64,000 bases of DNA from the NCBI GenBank assembly GCA_039654915.1, contig CM077600.1, forward strand, positions 30,997,992-31,061,991, read 5' to 3'. A model generated the notes under the pieces. That model was not told where the DNA came from, did no database searches, and saw nothing but the letters and a program-made list of their open reading frames with translations. Origin of the DNA: Aquilaria yunnanensis. Its lineage: Eukaryota; Streptophyta; Magnoliopsida; Malvales; Thymelaeaceae. Position 1 is the stretch's first letter, and the number at the start of each line of letters is the position of its first letter. Positions 46,606 through 59,599 of this stretch are shown piece by piece. Both the position numbers and the translations under genes were made by a program.

Positions 46606-48163
46606 TTTTTTAATGTTCTGTTGTGGTATTTTGTGTATTTCTTTAAATTTTGAGCTTAGTAACTAAGATGTAACTTTCTAAACTTTAGGGTTGGCATGAT
46701 CTATTGAAATGAAATCCACTATATCTTTGTAATATATCACTCAACCGCAAGTGCTCCAATCCCATGGTTGTCTGGGTTCGTTCATACAAAAATTTAGGCC
46801 TTAAATCCGAAATTCTTAGGGACTCTTTTGTAAATTTTTAATAGTTTAAAGATTAAATTTTAAGGACTGCATAGAATTTTAAAAGTTTAATGGCAAAATG
46901 TAAATATTTGAAACAAGTTATATAATATAATTTTTCCAAAACATAATTACTTTGTGGATTCATGCTCTACCTAATTTAGAATTAGGAGAATGAATCCTAC
47001 AAAATTGTAAATAATAAGAATTTCTTGGAGAATGAAAATGATGAATAATTATTCTTGAAATGAACCAAACATAGGATTTGTAGGATTTTAACATTTCAAA
47101 GAATCCAAATTCACACACGCCTTGAACTTAACACTTTGTGTATGGTTCAAGGATTCTCAAAATGCTTGAAAAGTAGGATTCTAGGAAAATAACATTAGTA
47201 AAAAGTGAGAAAACATAGAAAACATACTAAATATTTTAGTGTTTGGTTGAGATATTATACATATTTCTTTAAACTTTAAGCACAGTGACTAAATGTAACT
47301 TTTGAAACTTTAGGGATATATTTCTAAATTTTATAAAGCTTAAGGACTAACTGTAATTGTTAGGGACTATTTTGTAGGTTTTTTAAAGTTTTGGGACTAA
47401 ATTTTTTTCATTGCTTTGTATAATGTTAGAAGTTCAAGGATTGAAATGTACATATTTGAAAGTTCATGGGGGTAGTTAGCAATATTATCGGTAGAGACTT
47501 GGTCTTCCTTTTGTAGGCACATTCGGCAGAAACCTCATTTGTAGACGACACACCCCTTACACTCCAGGTACATAAGAGAAGCTCCTCAAAATACAAGGAC
47601 TCCTTGTGCTCGCTTTGCTTACCACCCCCCCCCCCCCCCCCCCCCCAAATTTCAACTTTTCTGGGTGACTCTTGATATCATATTGGGCTAAAGTCAAAGC
47701 CTAACAAGCTGATCCACCCTAGTACACTAAACCCACATTGCAACAAGACAGAGCCTTACACGTGGGCACCTGCACCTATCCTAGTAAATCAACAGATGCC
47801 TCATATAACCCATAATATTATATGCATATTCTCCACAACTTTTGTATCTACGGAATTCTCTCTAATCCCCACAATCTTCAATAAGCTCTCATGATTCACT
47901 CACTATAACTGCCATAGCCACTCAACTATTAAAGGCCATTTCATTGGCCTAACAAGGTAGACTTTAATGATCCATACACTGGAACACATTCATTGCTATA
48001 CCTTCTCTCTCTCGACAAACATTGATTTGACCATCAGATGACACTTCTTGTGAACACACACCTGAAAAGTCTTCTAATATTTTTTTTTGTGTGCAAGACA
48101 TTCGACACTCTCCAAGTCAACTTCCCACAATAGTCAGTACTTTAGCCATCATAAGGATTATGA
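46606..48163. other. Intergenic DNA with a 22-bp poly-C tract
   Basis: AT-rich sequence with a pure run of 22 C at 47625-47646. The phrase of the type GGATTTTGAGAATCC occurs in several places around 46000-47170 and 50350-50410, suggesting fragments of one repeat family. No gene is visible. Confidence 0.55.
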
Positions 48164-48599
48164 GAATTTAAATGGGTAAAATCCACCGGGGGTCACCTAG
48201 CTTATTTTTTTGTCCTAAACGGGTACCTTACCTTCAAATTGTCCTACCGAGGTACCTTAACTCTTATCGCGTATCCTATCTGGGTACTTTCCGTTGATTT
48301 CATCGTTAAGTCTCACGGAAATTGCTGACGTGGCATTAATTAATGCTACAATAAACGTAAAATAATAACTTTGGACCCTAAACTTTTCTAATAACTAATT
48401 CTAACCCTTAAACTTCCACCAAAATTATTTTAGCCACCGTCAACCTCTTCCTCTGTCGCCCACCATCCCAGCCGCCTTCGACCTCTACGTCGTCCTCCCC
48501 GTCCTCCGCAGCATCCTCCAATTTTTCCTCCGCAGCTTTCGATTCATCCTCTGCAGTGTCTTCCCCGTCCTCCAATTCATCCTCATCGTCCTCCCTTTG

Positions 48600-49270
48600 C
48601 CGATCGCCATCTTGTTCTCGTCGTCTAATGCCAGGCTGAAGAGAGCTCCAGCGGCGTGCTCCCGTGCCTCGCCAGATCCGGACTTCAACACGTTAATCAA
48701 GGCTGGAACGAGTCCTGACCGTAAGATCATCACCTTGTTCGATTTCTCGAGCGAAACGTTCACCAGCGAAGCGATTGCGTTCGTCTGGAGGACGCCGTAT
48801 CGTGACTCGATCAGTGATTTGATGGCCAAGAGCAGTTGGGAATTGCAAAGCGAAACCCTAGCCTCTTCTTTCATTCTAGTGACTTTCCTCAGCGAAATCA
48901 CAGCTTGTTCTTGCTCGTAAACGTTCGTGCTCCTAAGGCCTTTGAACAGATCCCGCTCCTCCTGGGAGGAAAATTGGGGATTGCTAGTGTTCTGAGCTGA
49001 CAAGCAGCTCTCAGATTCTGAAACTTTGCAGGATGAAGCGGAGGAGAAGGAAGAAGAGTAACAAGCGGGGCGGGTAGCAAAAGGCAGCGGCTTCGGGGGA
49101 CTGGCGGCGACGACAACGGATTCCTCCGAAGACGAGCTTGAGCAGAATTGGTTGACCCGGGGGCCCAATTCACTAGCGGCGTGGGAGAATAACACCGGCG
49201 GGACATCGGCGACGGCCTTAAGTAATTCTCGCTCGGAGACCCTGATTTCCAAACCCAGACCCGACTGACC
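48600..49270 (-). pseudogene. Captured PUB38/40-like armadillo-repeat gene fragment
   Basis: The minus-strand frame (open from 49273) encodes the linker and first armadillo repeats of a plant U-box E3 ligase of the PUB38-41 type: SSQEERDLFKGLRSTNVYEQ, then SLRKVTRMKEEARVSLCN, LVNVSLEKSNKVMI, GLVPALINVLKSGSGEAREH, AAGALFSLALDDENKMAIG. It breaks off at about 48600, where the TIR begins and the frame runs on into meaningless Arg/Trp-rich residues. The U-box is absent, and the frame has no ATG at its head (it opens with GTG). Not a working ligase by itself; an RNA from it could be antisense or small-RNA source for the parent gene. Confidence 0.88.
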
Positions 49271-49279
49271 CACCTGGTC

Positions 49280-49432
49280 TTGGATTACTTGTTCAGCCTA
49301 AGGAACAACTTCTACCTCGGCGCATATCAAGCCGCCATCAACAGCAGCGACCTCCCCAATCTGTCGCCGGAGGACGCCGTCGAGCGCGACTGCCTCGTCT
49401 ATCGCTCTTACATTGCTCTCGGGAGTTATCAG
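49280..49432 (+). pseudogene. Captured epsilon-COP (coatomer) exon-1 fragment
   Basis: The plus-strand frame DYLFSLRNNFYLGAYQAAIN continuing to VERDCLVYRSYIALGSYQ matches the N-terminus of coatomer subunit epsilon, a COPI coat component of Golgi-to-ER transport. After GSYQ comes GTATTTTGC, the original intron donor, so genomic DNA and not cDNA was captured. The native ATG is missing. The frame reads through the intron piece (with a duplicated TCCGAGTATGAATTG) into the TIR and stops at 49618. Confidence 0.88.
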
Positions 49433-49862
49433 GTATTTTGCTCTCTGTTATCTCCGAGTATGAATTGCTCCGAGTATGAATTGTCGAAAGTTGCGGAGGA
49501 CAAATCGGAGGATACTGCGGAGGACGGGGAGGACGACATAGAGGTCGATGGCGGCTGGGATGGTGGGCGACAGAGGAAGAGGTTGATGGTGGCTAAAATG
49601 ATTTTGGTGGAAGTTTAAGGGTTAGAATTAGTTATTCGAAAAGTTTAGGGCCCAAAGTTATTATTTTACGTTTATTGTAGCATTAATTAATGCCACGTCA
49701 GCAATTTCCGTGAGACTTAACGATGGAATCAACGGAAAGTACCCAGATAGGACACGCGATAAGAGTTAAGGTACCTCGGTAGGACAATTTGAAGGTAAGG
49801 TACCCGTTTAGGACAAAAAAATAAGCTAGGTGACCCCCGGTGGATTTTACCCGAATTTAAAT

Positions 49863-51687
49863 TGTTTGAAAAGTTAAATTCTTATAATCTTATATTTAGT
49901 CCAATTTTGAGAATAATTATTCATTATTCTCATTCTTCAAGAAATCTTCATCCTTCACAATTTTGTATGTTTCATTTTATTTATTCTAGGTTATGTAGAG
50001 TAAGAATCCTCAAAATAATTATGCGTGGGAAAATTATAACATACCCCCTAAACATTTCAAAATTTTCTATTCTAGCCACTGAGCTTCAAAATTTTACAAA
50101 ACATTCCCAAAAAAATTACACTTTTAGTCTCTAAACTTCTAAAAAAATTACAAAATAATAACAAAAAATTACACATTTAATCCCTAAATTTTTATAAAAT
50201 TCAAAAAGATAACTTCAGGTTTTCGAAGTTATGTTTTGGTCATTATGCCTGAAGTTTAAAAACACATGCAAAAACCCTCGACCAAACATGAGAAAGTTTA
50301 AAATCCCCATTATTTAAACCAAATACAGAAAAGTTACAATTCTATTTCTAGGGATTCTCGTGAGTGCTATTTTTCCACCATCTAACTTTCCAAGGATTTT
50401 GAGAATCCTTCAAAGTATTGTCCGCCGTTAAAATGAGGGACCTCCCGTATCCAATGCAATATTAATTTTATAGGAAACCTTCATCCGGCTTATCATCCGC
50501 AGTCTGTTCAAGGTTCCAAACTCAACGGTGGCAACTAAACATTAGAGTGCAAAACTCGTTACGGGACTTAACCCTAGTAAATGTGTTATCATACACAAAG
50601 CTAGTCTCAAATCTCATACTCCTGCCAGTGTCCTAATTCTGCGTTAGAATGTGTATGAATCACATTTGCGACCAACCATCTCTGCAAAGGACCAACAAGG
50701 GAGATGAGGGGCGCACCCCGCATTAAATCGGAACACAGATCATTACATACCAGTGTTGGTGTTCTAACTCTGCGTCCCCTGTAGAAACACTGCAGACTTT
50801 TACCAAAAAATTTGCGCAGAACAGAATCTTTTCTCCAATTGTAGATATGTATTTATATCAAGTGACAAAAATCCACTTGTTTTTCTTTCCAACCAGAAAT
50901 ATAATAATGATAGGAGTATCAGAAGCTAGGTCTTAAGACCCCAAATTCAAATATACAAAGCTTTTTTCCATCATACACCTAATTTTCTAGCTCAGACATT
51001 CTAAAAATCCAGCCCAGTTGATTCTTTTCTCAAAGCCCTGTACCTGCAGCCTAGCCAACATTTTTAAGTAATGTCCAGTAATGCATGCATGTCAACTAGA
51101 TATAAGTGCAAAACTTTTGTTATACCCGTTTCCCAATCTCTCTAGCTATGGAATGCTAACTCAAGGAGACTGAAGAATGCTCACCGACTCCATGACCAAC
51201 TGGGTTGATGTACAAGCAGTCGCCTAATACACCTGATGAGGCAGGCATTTTGTAAACAAAATCAATGCGTCATCCAGCACACAAAACAAGGGTGAGACTT
51301 TTCATCCACCAATATCAAATCCATCTTGCAGCCCAATAGATAACATGATACTGCTCAAGCTCTGTTACAAAGTGTTCGATTTCAAACTTTGAATGCAATA
51401 GTGTAACTATGCTGCAATATACACATCTTCTGAATCAATTCAATAAATCTTTTCAATTGGAAAATGACACTCTTTTATTTGCTACCCCAACCAAAAACAA
51501 TTCACAGGCGGGAGAGCAGAAACCAAAACCTTCCTGCTTTTCAACTGACCATTTTAACTAGAACTTTTACTTCTCCCTTCTCCATGTTAGATATGATGGA
51601 AACCTATTGGATCAAGGATGACTATAAAATTAAAAATGTTGTATCACAGCTCACCTGCTATCACAAATCAAATACCATGTACAAAGA
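49863..51687. other. Intergenic DNA and 3' flank of the WDR48 homologue
   Basis: AT-rich sequence with, at 50478-50574, an organellar rRNA fragment (separate entry). 50600-51687 probably contains the 3' untranslated and downstream region of the minus-strand WDR48 gene. No other gene is visible. Confidence 0.5.
50478..50574 (-). pseudogene. Decayed organellar small-subunit rRNA fragment (NUPT/NUMT)
   Basis: The plus strand reads CCTTCATCCGGCTTATCATC, CGCAGTCTGTTCAAGGTTCC, AAACTCAACGGTGGCAACTA and ACTCGTTACGGGACTTAACCC. This is the reverse complement of the conserved 3' part of plastid/mitochondrial 16S-type rRNA (CCGGCTTATCACCGGCAGTC, GCGGGACTTAACCC), with about ten changes. It is a short nuclear insertion of organelle DNA, not a working rRNA gene. 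Plastid versus mitochondrial origin is not decided. Confidence 0.8.
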
Positions 51688-54600
51688 TCATCTCCCTTGA
51701 ACCATTCTATAATTAAGAACCAGATCCTCATGTTTCTTCCATACATAAGCCCGAACAGTGGCTAAGCTCATGTCGGGTGACAAGACCTGGGACCAAAGAT
51801 CAGCCAGCTTAACACTCAAACACACAGCAGTAGAACAGTCACTCCATTAAGACTAACAGAACCTTGAGCACAAGGAACAAGTTTTCCTCGATAAAGAGCT
51901 TTCCTTCAATCCCCTTTTAATTACTTTAATATATATTTTAGGTAGCCATAGAAAAAAAATGAAATGCCCCAGTATTAAACAGTCATTTGATGATTCTAGA
52001 TGAACATGAATCTTGTTTATAAATAATGAACATGAATCTCTTGCACAATTTTAGTTTCCAGGTAGACAATTAAGTTCTGGCACAGGAGATATTCTAACCC
52101 CTTGGATCCTAACAAGAATAATACCCAATGATCAAATAGGTCAAAAGTAGAAAAAATACAAGAAACATGTCTGAAACAAATAATCAGTCTCAACCTAAAC
52201 TACTATAAGCTCTAAGTTCACTTCCTTTTCCGAATGCTAAAAACACAACATTTGAAAGGATTATGTAGCTAAAGGGAAGACGATTGCACACCTGATTATT
52301 GCACAATATTTCAATAGAAGGCCGGAGCTTCTGCCGAGGCTTCATTCCGGGTCGTAAAGACCCATCTCCAACTGTTGAATGGGAGATATGCCCTCCAAAT
52401 CCAGGGGCAAATGCCCCATCGGTACTTGAACCATCCAATGGTTTGTCAAGCACCATTTTTTCTATTACATAATTTACAACCTGCATCACCATGCCATTAA
52501 TCAATAGTCCATTCTACCAAAAAGGCAGTGTTTAGAAATGCAACCAAAAGACCAAGCAAAAAACAACTTTATACATAGTATCTTCCACTAGTCCATATTT
52601 TCCACTCAATGTGGGGCATGAAAGTGCATCTTTACATTAAGAGAATGCTCCCACACAAAAGACTCCTATCATCAATTTCAAAATAGAAACTACAAACTTC
52701 ATGTCACCAACTCTGCAAGAAAGACCAGTAAATACTCTTTAGGCACCCTCTTGTTGCCTTCTAAATAATGTTCTTTCTTATCAGGGAAAAAAATCTGCAT
52801 GAAACACTCCTGAAAAAGCAAGAACTGTTTTTTAAGCTCTAATAAGGCCTGAGTTCCAAAAATTAATTAAAACCAATGAGCTATTCCTCAAATGTTATAC
52901 TATCACTTCTATTGGAACAATTTTATTTTCTGCAAAGATATTCCACCAAGGAAGTTTGCATTTACTATGAACACACATACTTTATGTATTCTCAAGATAC
53001 GAGGGGCACTAAGTTTCCCTTGTGTGAGAATCTGGACACCTGAACCTTCACAAGGATGTAAGTAGAAGCTGCACCTGAAAGAATCAAAAGTGAAAACTTC
53101 ATCAGGAGTATGAATACCAATAACAAAATATGAATGTAAATTGAGAAAAGAAACATCATACAAAAGAATATTAACTATCATAAAACTTTTCTTCAAATTT
53201 CCAAAGTTCAATACAGATTAAACAATCTGTTAACTTGAACTCATGTCAGTTTCTGAGTTCCCAAAATCTCTAACTATTCCAATACAAATTAAACAATTGA
53301 TCTATTATGATGTCCAGCAGAAGTTATTTCTTAACATGCATTAGTTTGTCAAACTTTCCCACAGGAAAGGAGTCTCACTATTTGTAGAGAAATATAGAAG
53401 AATTACTTGGTGTTTTCTCGTGGAGGTAAGCGATTGTTCAACACACAGTCCAAGACCCACCAAGGGAAGTCCTTTTCATCTTCAATCCCATCTAGTTCCG
53501 TAATTTTCTTTCTCCAAGGACCCCCTTGGGAGCCCTCAGTAATGATTGAAGGAGGAGAAGCCGTTGAGAACTCAAACGGGGGGTAAACCATAGAATCATT
53601 TTCCGCATTTCCATCACCATCAATTCTTGAATGGCTAAGGCTTCTGGTGGTAATATCTTTCCCAGATAAGACGTCCCCATTAGCTGTAGCTTGTGATCCA
53701 TGTCTCTGCCTTCTTTTGGCCAGCCAATGAGCCAACAGACCTTTAAGTGTTTCACGAGCTAAATTAACCTGCCAAACACCAATATAACAGTTGAGTACAA
53801 CTTTCCATTAAAAAAAAACTTGAACACAACTTAGCATTTTGGGGGAAAAGAAACAGTCACAAGTAACAAATTTTCCTTGCTAGTAACAATATCAGTAATC
53901 TAAGTTCCATAATCAAATACACTATGAGAAAGTCCAAGAATCTTCAAGTGATTAAAAAGATAAAAAAAATGTTTGATAATGATGTGCAGAAACTAGTGAG
54001 TTCGGTACAAGAAACCCACAAAAAGATAAATAAGCACTCCCACAAATTTAGTGGTTTAAATAAAAAAACACCCTATCAAAGTACAAAGAGATTTCCAGAT
54101 CCAGAGGAATACTTAAATTTCTCAAAAATTTAAGATGCTAGGATATACAATAAGATATTACTTTATCATCCTCAGGTTTTCCTGCAATGCTGAGATCTGC
54201 TGAATACATCTCGGCTGAAAAGCACTGTGGCGTGTCCAAGTGAATAGACAAGCTACCAAGCCGGGTATCAACAGTAAACCACGCAGGAATGCTAACCTAG
54301 TACAGGAAAAATGTAACAGTAAATACCATCGAAATCGTCAATAACAACTATGTCACCAATAAATAAATAAAAAATGCTTACCATCTCAAACAGCTGCTCC
54401 TTTTTCTCCTCAAATGAAACCTAGAAAAGTATCGAAAGGACAAGTAGATTTGTCAAGCACTGAAAACACGATACATGTGTAAAATACATCACACTAGACC
54501 TAACAAAATTGGAAGGATATGGGGCTAAAGGTAGCACATATGTTCTCCTTAACCAAAGAAAAAATAAAATACCTAGATGTACAACTACCTGGCCATAGTC

Positions 54601-55160
54601 CTCAACAACAACACCCCTGGTAATTTCCCAAAGTTTCACTGATCCAGCAGTGTCCTGTCAAAGGTGACCATACAGATTCATCAACCAAAAATGACTCAAT
54701 GATCAAAACAAATTAAATTAGAAGCTGATATTCACCTTTGTCAGAACATGCCTTCTGTTGTTCAGAATTTCATGTTGTACAATAGCTGGTGTTCCAGGGA
54801 TTACAAAAGTGGGGTCCTTGTACACAGGAGCCTGCCAATGAGATTAAAAGTTTACACCAATAAGAAAAAAAATGCAAGTCTATTTTGGCATTTCATGCAC
54901 ATTGGATAAATACATAATAGCAGAGCTGGAGATAAAAGAAATGTTACAAGTCATGGACCATACATGAGTTGTCTAGACTCAATGGTGTATGTCAAGTAAT
55001 GCAAGATGACTCAGAACACTGACTGTTGATCCAAAAACAAATGATTTTAGGGATTAAGTGAGAAAGAGCTTTTATATACAATTAGCATCACTAATGCATG
55101 AGCAATCATACATTCGTAAATCTTGCAAGCAAAACACAATACATATGTACACATATACAT

Positions 55161-55202
<42 letters not shown>

Positions 55203-55221
55203 ATATATGTATGTATATATA

Positions 55222-55253
<32 letters not shown>

Positions 55254-56079
55254 GAGAGAGAGATAATGCTCCGAGTCCCATAATTTTGTCACTTCTCAAA
55301 CTTTTACCGCATCCCAAAATATGTCAAACTCGTACATATTTATGCATCTTCCAAATTGATCCTTCTCATTGTGTGAAGACCCTTGCCGTTGCAAATGCTA
55401 CAATTATGTTACTCAGGGTCATCCCAGGAAAACCTACTTAATATGCTTACGTATCCATAATTTTTTTAAAAAAGGAAAAGTGATGAATGTATGTGAGGGA
55501 GGGATTAAAACTTTTCTAAATTCAAGATGATGAATATCCGATGTACTTACTGGGGTAGATCCTTCCAAGGAAACTCTTGCCCGAGAAAATGACAAATTTC
55601 CAGCCAAAAAAGAGCCACCTCTTTGAAAGACCTTTTGAGGGTTACGTCCCTCAGCTGGCCACCTATCAACTGACGAGTCAGTTGTGGCAACCCATATACT
55701 ATCATCATGTAATGCCAATTGCAGAACAGGGTGTTCCTTTGTACAAAGCAAAAGGCTTTCTCTAGTTGCCAGGTCTGTCAAGTATAACTGATGATAAACA
55801 CATAAAGGATGCAATTACAAGCTGAGAATCAATTAACAAAAAGAGTGTTTAATGAGAAAGAAGTAATTCTAAGAAGGCTCAATGGGCTAATTTACTTACA
55901 GAAAGATCTCTGCCGCCACTATAAACATGACTGAATGTTGGAGTACTAGCAAGAGCCCATACAGAATCTGTATGCACCGCATAGGAATGCACGCACCGCT
56001 GTTGACCAAGGTCCCATAGTCTAAAAAGGTAAGTTCTTATCAGCTGAATCATTGTGTGTATACACAGGAAATTTGGGCC

Positions 56080-56111
<32 letters not shown>

Positions 56112-58872
56112 ATAAACGTTCCATGATATTCACCTAATCATTGAATCAGAAGCTCCTGACAAGCAAAACCTACAAGAAGAAAAAATGATGTCATTTGAGC
56201 ACATTATGAAAACAAGGTTACCCGGCAATCATAATTAGTTATTACCACTAATTGTATGTATTATCACAGAAGACAAGGATATTTAGCATCTAAGTTTCTT
56301 TGAAAATTCTGAAAATTAAGGATCCAACAACCATGTATTCCAAGATAATGTGATAGAAAATAAATTTTAAACCATAGATGTCAATGCTAACAAATATTAA
56401 CTGACCTTCCAGTGGAATCCAAGAGAAGAGCTCTGATATTATCTGTATGCCCTCTTAGCTTCATTGTCTTTGAACCAGTTCTTGGATCCCAAACACGCAC
56501 AACCTGATGAAAACCATGGTGCAAGCAAACATTATTCTAAAAAGGTCCAAAAAACAACAAAAAAAACCAAAAGCAACTATACAACATCAGGCATCAATGT
56601 TATGAGAGGGCAGTTGATCAATTGAGTGCATATAAAATTATTTGCAATGACAAAGACATACCTTCTCGGTACCACCAGAGACAAGAAGAGTTGCACTATC
56701 ATTCATAGCCAAAGCATAAACGGATTCTTTATGGCCTTTGGCAGAAACTGGGACATAACCATGAGACTGACTATTATGTGCGGAAATGCTGTTACTTGAT
56801 CCTATAGTTCTCAAGCTTGTCATGGGTAATGAACTCCCAGAATTGCTGATACCATTTGAAGTATCTTCTTCCATTGCATCAGTATTCTTTGAAAGTGGGG
56901 TAAGGGCAGCTTCAACATCCCATATGAAAACCTCCCCTCCAAGGCCACCAGAGGCAACAATATTGCTCTAAAATGCATGACACTAAAATAGAATCAGAAA
57001 CTACCTTCACTATGATTTAGGTAAAAAACAAAAAAACTCCTGTAGCTGCAAAGAATTGAAGGAATCTATGGTTGAACCAATAAAATACAATCAAGAACTT
57101 GACGACACACACACACACACAAACATAAAAGACATTACATTTTTACTTGACGTGGCCAAACAAGTAACATAGTCAGAGTGTTGACGGAGAGTCTTGCTAC
57201 AAGCCCCATCTGAAAAGCAATTCCATGTCTGCATACTTAATAGCAAACTGTTAATCAACTAGAAAAGATACTCCATATAGAATACAGAAGCAATAAATGG
57301 ACACATTATGCATGCAAACCTTCAATGTGGTGTCTGATGAGCAAGAGACAAGTGTACTATCACCAACAATGACAGCATCATTCACCTGCATTGCAAAAGA
57401 AAGCAACATAAACCAGATTCCAAAAAATGGAAAGCGACAGAACCAAACAATGAATGGTCAGTCAACCATAAAAAAGGGAGCTTGGAAATTGCAGTCCATA
57501 TCTACTTTTGTAAATGTTAAAACTACATGCCAAAAACAAATATAGATGGAAGGATTGAATTCAACTTCCCCATGAAATCATGTTTAACATAAGTCTTGCT
57601 TTTGTAGTAATATAGGTACTAAAAATGGTGCCATGATCTTGTTTTGGTGAAAACTACCCAATCAACATGTGACTCAAAGGTGGCAGAGCAAGTTGCAGCA
57701 TCATCACCCAGCACCCATCTTCTGAGTGTGCCATCACGACTTCCAGTAAATAGAAAATCACCATCTTCAGAAGCAGATGATTTTAGCACAGCCAAACAAT
57801 TGATGCCAGCAGAATGCTGCAAAGGAATGGGAAAAAGATTACCAAGGAGTAATACCATGATATTTAGCTCTATGACATAATTTTGACATCTACAGAACTA
57901 ACTGATCAGTTGAAAGAGGTAAATAAAGCATTCCAGCATGACATAATTTTCTCATCTCTCATATTAATGTATAGATCATGCCCCATTATATCCTAAACCA
58001 GTGGAGCATAAGAAACATACATAATAACAACCATCATATGGAGATCATACCACTTGAAATTGGCTCTCTAAGATGTTTCCCTGTAATGGACTGTTATGAA
58101 ACTCAAAAAGAGCAGACAAGCAAAACCTAAAATAGAAATCATAGAAAAGCTCTAATAAAAAAATGCATGTTTTCATTATAAATTAGAAGAGACTAAAAAC
58201 ATATCAACAACACCAGGCTGAATGGAAACAATATTTTTAATCCCACTTCAAAACTCATTACATTATTTAATACTTTAAAAAGCTAGCATATAAACTCCAA
58301 AAGCACATTTAAGTTATTTCAAGAAGAAATTCTCTATTGATTATAGAAATGAGAAGCTATTCTGCAAGCTATATCCTTGGACCAAAAAAAGCACAAAAAT
58401 ACGAACACAAAAGTTAAGAAAACTTTTTACTCATGAATTACGTTATTTAAATGTGCTTCAAGTCAAAAGTACCTCTCCATTATAAAAAAGGATAACAAAT
58501 TCCTTGACAACGGAAATTGAGACAGCCCAAGAAATGATAGTTATTTTCATCCAACGACTAACACCAGCAAGTAGATTGTATAGTTATTCATTATTCATTC
58601 AGTAGTTACTGTAATTGGCATCTTTTGCTCATAGCATCGGGAAGATAAAATCAATTAGACTATAAATTTGTTCAGATGCTGCTATATCCTCGAAAAATAG
58701 GAAAAAGGAGGCAGATAAGATGAGGAGGAGAAAAAGATTGAAGATGGAAGGTAGGCAAGCATAACCATCTCACCTTCCCATCATCTGCATCATTCAGAAC
58801 ATAAGTAAGCCTCTTCTCTTTACGAGGACGACTAGAATTTGCATTGTTTCCTGAACTTCCTACACGGTGCAT
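51688..58872 (-). CDS. WDR48: WDR48/UAF1 homologue, WD40 protein with DUF3337 C-terminus (17 coding exons, 763 aa)
   Basis: Animal WDR48 (UAF1) binds and activates ubiquitin-specific proteases (USP1, USP12, USP46); the plant protein is the single-family homologue. Coding exons: 58872-58774, 57816-57658, 57385-57320, 57228-57139, 56967-56662, 56503-56406, 56169-56134, 56020-55900, 55787-55551, 54831-54736, 54654-54589, 54420-54382, 54296-54162, 53768-53407, 53074-52981, 52480-52292, 51786-51688; every junction is GT/AG and in phase, 2292 nt with stop. Residues about 35-400 form WD40 blades ([108 protein letters not shown]); about 437-763 is the DUF3337 region with [17 protein letters not shown] and the ending [12 protein letters not shown]. 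Residues about 170-220 are a low-complexity Ser/Asn insert within a blade. The start at 58872 ([10 protein letters not shown]) follows a CAG acceptor; upstream frames reach a stop without ATG. Confidence 0.95.
55163..55260. repeat. Compound microsatellite in a WDR48 intron
   Basis: (GT)18 at 55163-55198, then mixed GTAT/(TG)n/(TA)n and a short (GA)n run. It lies in the intron between exons 9 and 10. Cys/Val or Thr/His-rich ORFs over it are artefacts. Confidence 0.92.
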
Positions 58873-59411
58873 TGCAAGGACACCTGTGTACATGGAAGCA
58901 AAGCACCCGTTATCATGCACACTAGAACCATACTTCACCAATAACAAGATTTACAATGAACTGCTCACCACGAATTCCATTCACAGAGGAGTGAAGCTTA
59001 CAAAACATAAGTTGAAAAGTTCAGTTAATTATCCAAAACTCAAACTAAAAAAAATGGAAAAGAAAAAAGAAACAAAGTTATGAGAATTTATCGCTTTTTG
59101 CAGCGAATATAATCCGCAACGTCAGTCAAACCCCAACCAGTCTACTCGATCAAATGAACACGTCGACAGTTCCTTTGATCAACATTCACGTACTCCCCGG
59201 ATCAAAACCCTAAACTGACTAATATTGGAATTTACATTCGTTGATTTTCGTTGAAACAAATAAAGCAGCGAAGCGCAACCGATTGAATAGTATATATAGC
59301 GACACAACCAACAATCAAAAGTATTGTCTGGGGATCGCGCGAAATCTCCATCAGAATGAGGAGTTCAGAAGATGAAGAGGAAGCAGAGTAACAGAATTTG
59401 CCGCAACTTAC

Positions 59412-59590
59412 CAGCGCGAGTGGAGGAATCGATGGACCAGTTTTCGATTCCAATGAAACTGATACGAGCTCAATGGCTGAGGCTTAGCTATGGGAAGCTT
59501 CCGTGTTTGGCTTCGGTCTGTGTTGGAGACGACGCAGAGAGAGATTTGAGAGACCGAGAATCGTGAACCGAAGTTCCGAAACTGAACGAC
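59412..59590 (-). promoter_or_regulatory. Probable 5'UTR exon and promoter-proximal region of the WDR48 homologue
   Basis: The minus strand has CGCGCTG followed by GTAAGT at 59411-59406, a strong donor that pairs with the TACACAG acceptor just before the coding start (about 58888). The exon has a stop (TGA) and no later ATG in the coding frame, so it is noncoding. The transcript start probably lies near 59560-59600. No clear TATA box. Confidence 0.55.
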
Positions 59591-59599
59591 GAAAAGTCA

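Larger units (their letters stand above)
48174..49852. mobile_element. Pack-MULE carrying PUB-type and epsilon-COP gene fragments (1679 bp)
   Basis: The first and last about 370 bp (48174-48550 and 49477-49852) are inverted repeats with only a handful of differences, starting GGGTAAAATCCACCGGGGGT. A perfect 10-bp direct repeat GAATTTAAAT flanks them (48164-48173 and 49853-49862). The interior is GC-rich and made of two gene fragments placed back to back, each reading outward into its TIR. No transposase is present. High TIR similarity and the intact target duplication point to recent movement. This is a textbook nonautonomous Mutator-like element with captured host sequence. Confidence 0.95.

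Noticed and set aside
48485..49273. 262-codon minus-strand ORF as an intact gene
   Set aside because: It lies within the Pack-MULE, has no ATG at its head, lacks the U-box and ends in TIR-derived residues.
49280..49618. 112-codon plus-strand ORF as a coatomer gene
   Set aside because: Only exon 1 of epsilon-COP is present, without its ATG, and the frame runs through an intron piece into the TIR.
55047..55441. ORFs rich in Cys/Val or Thr/His
   Set aside because: They are translations of the (GT)n/(TA)n microsatellite in a WDR48 intron.
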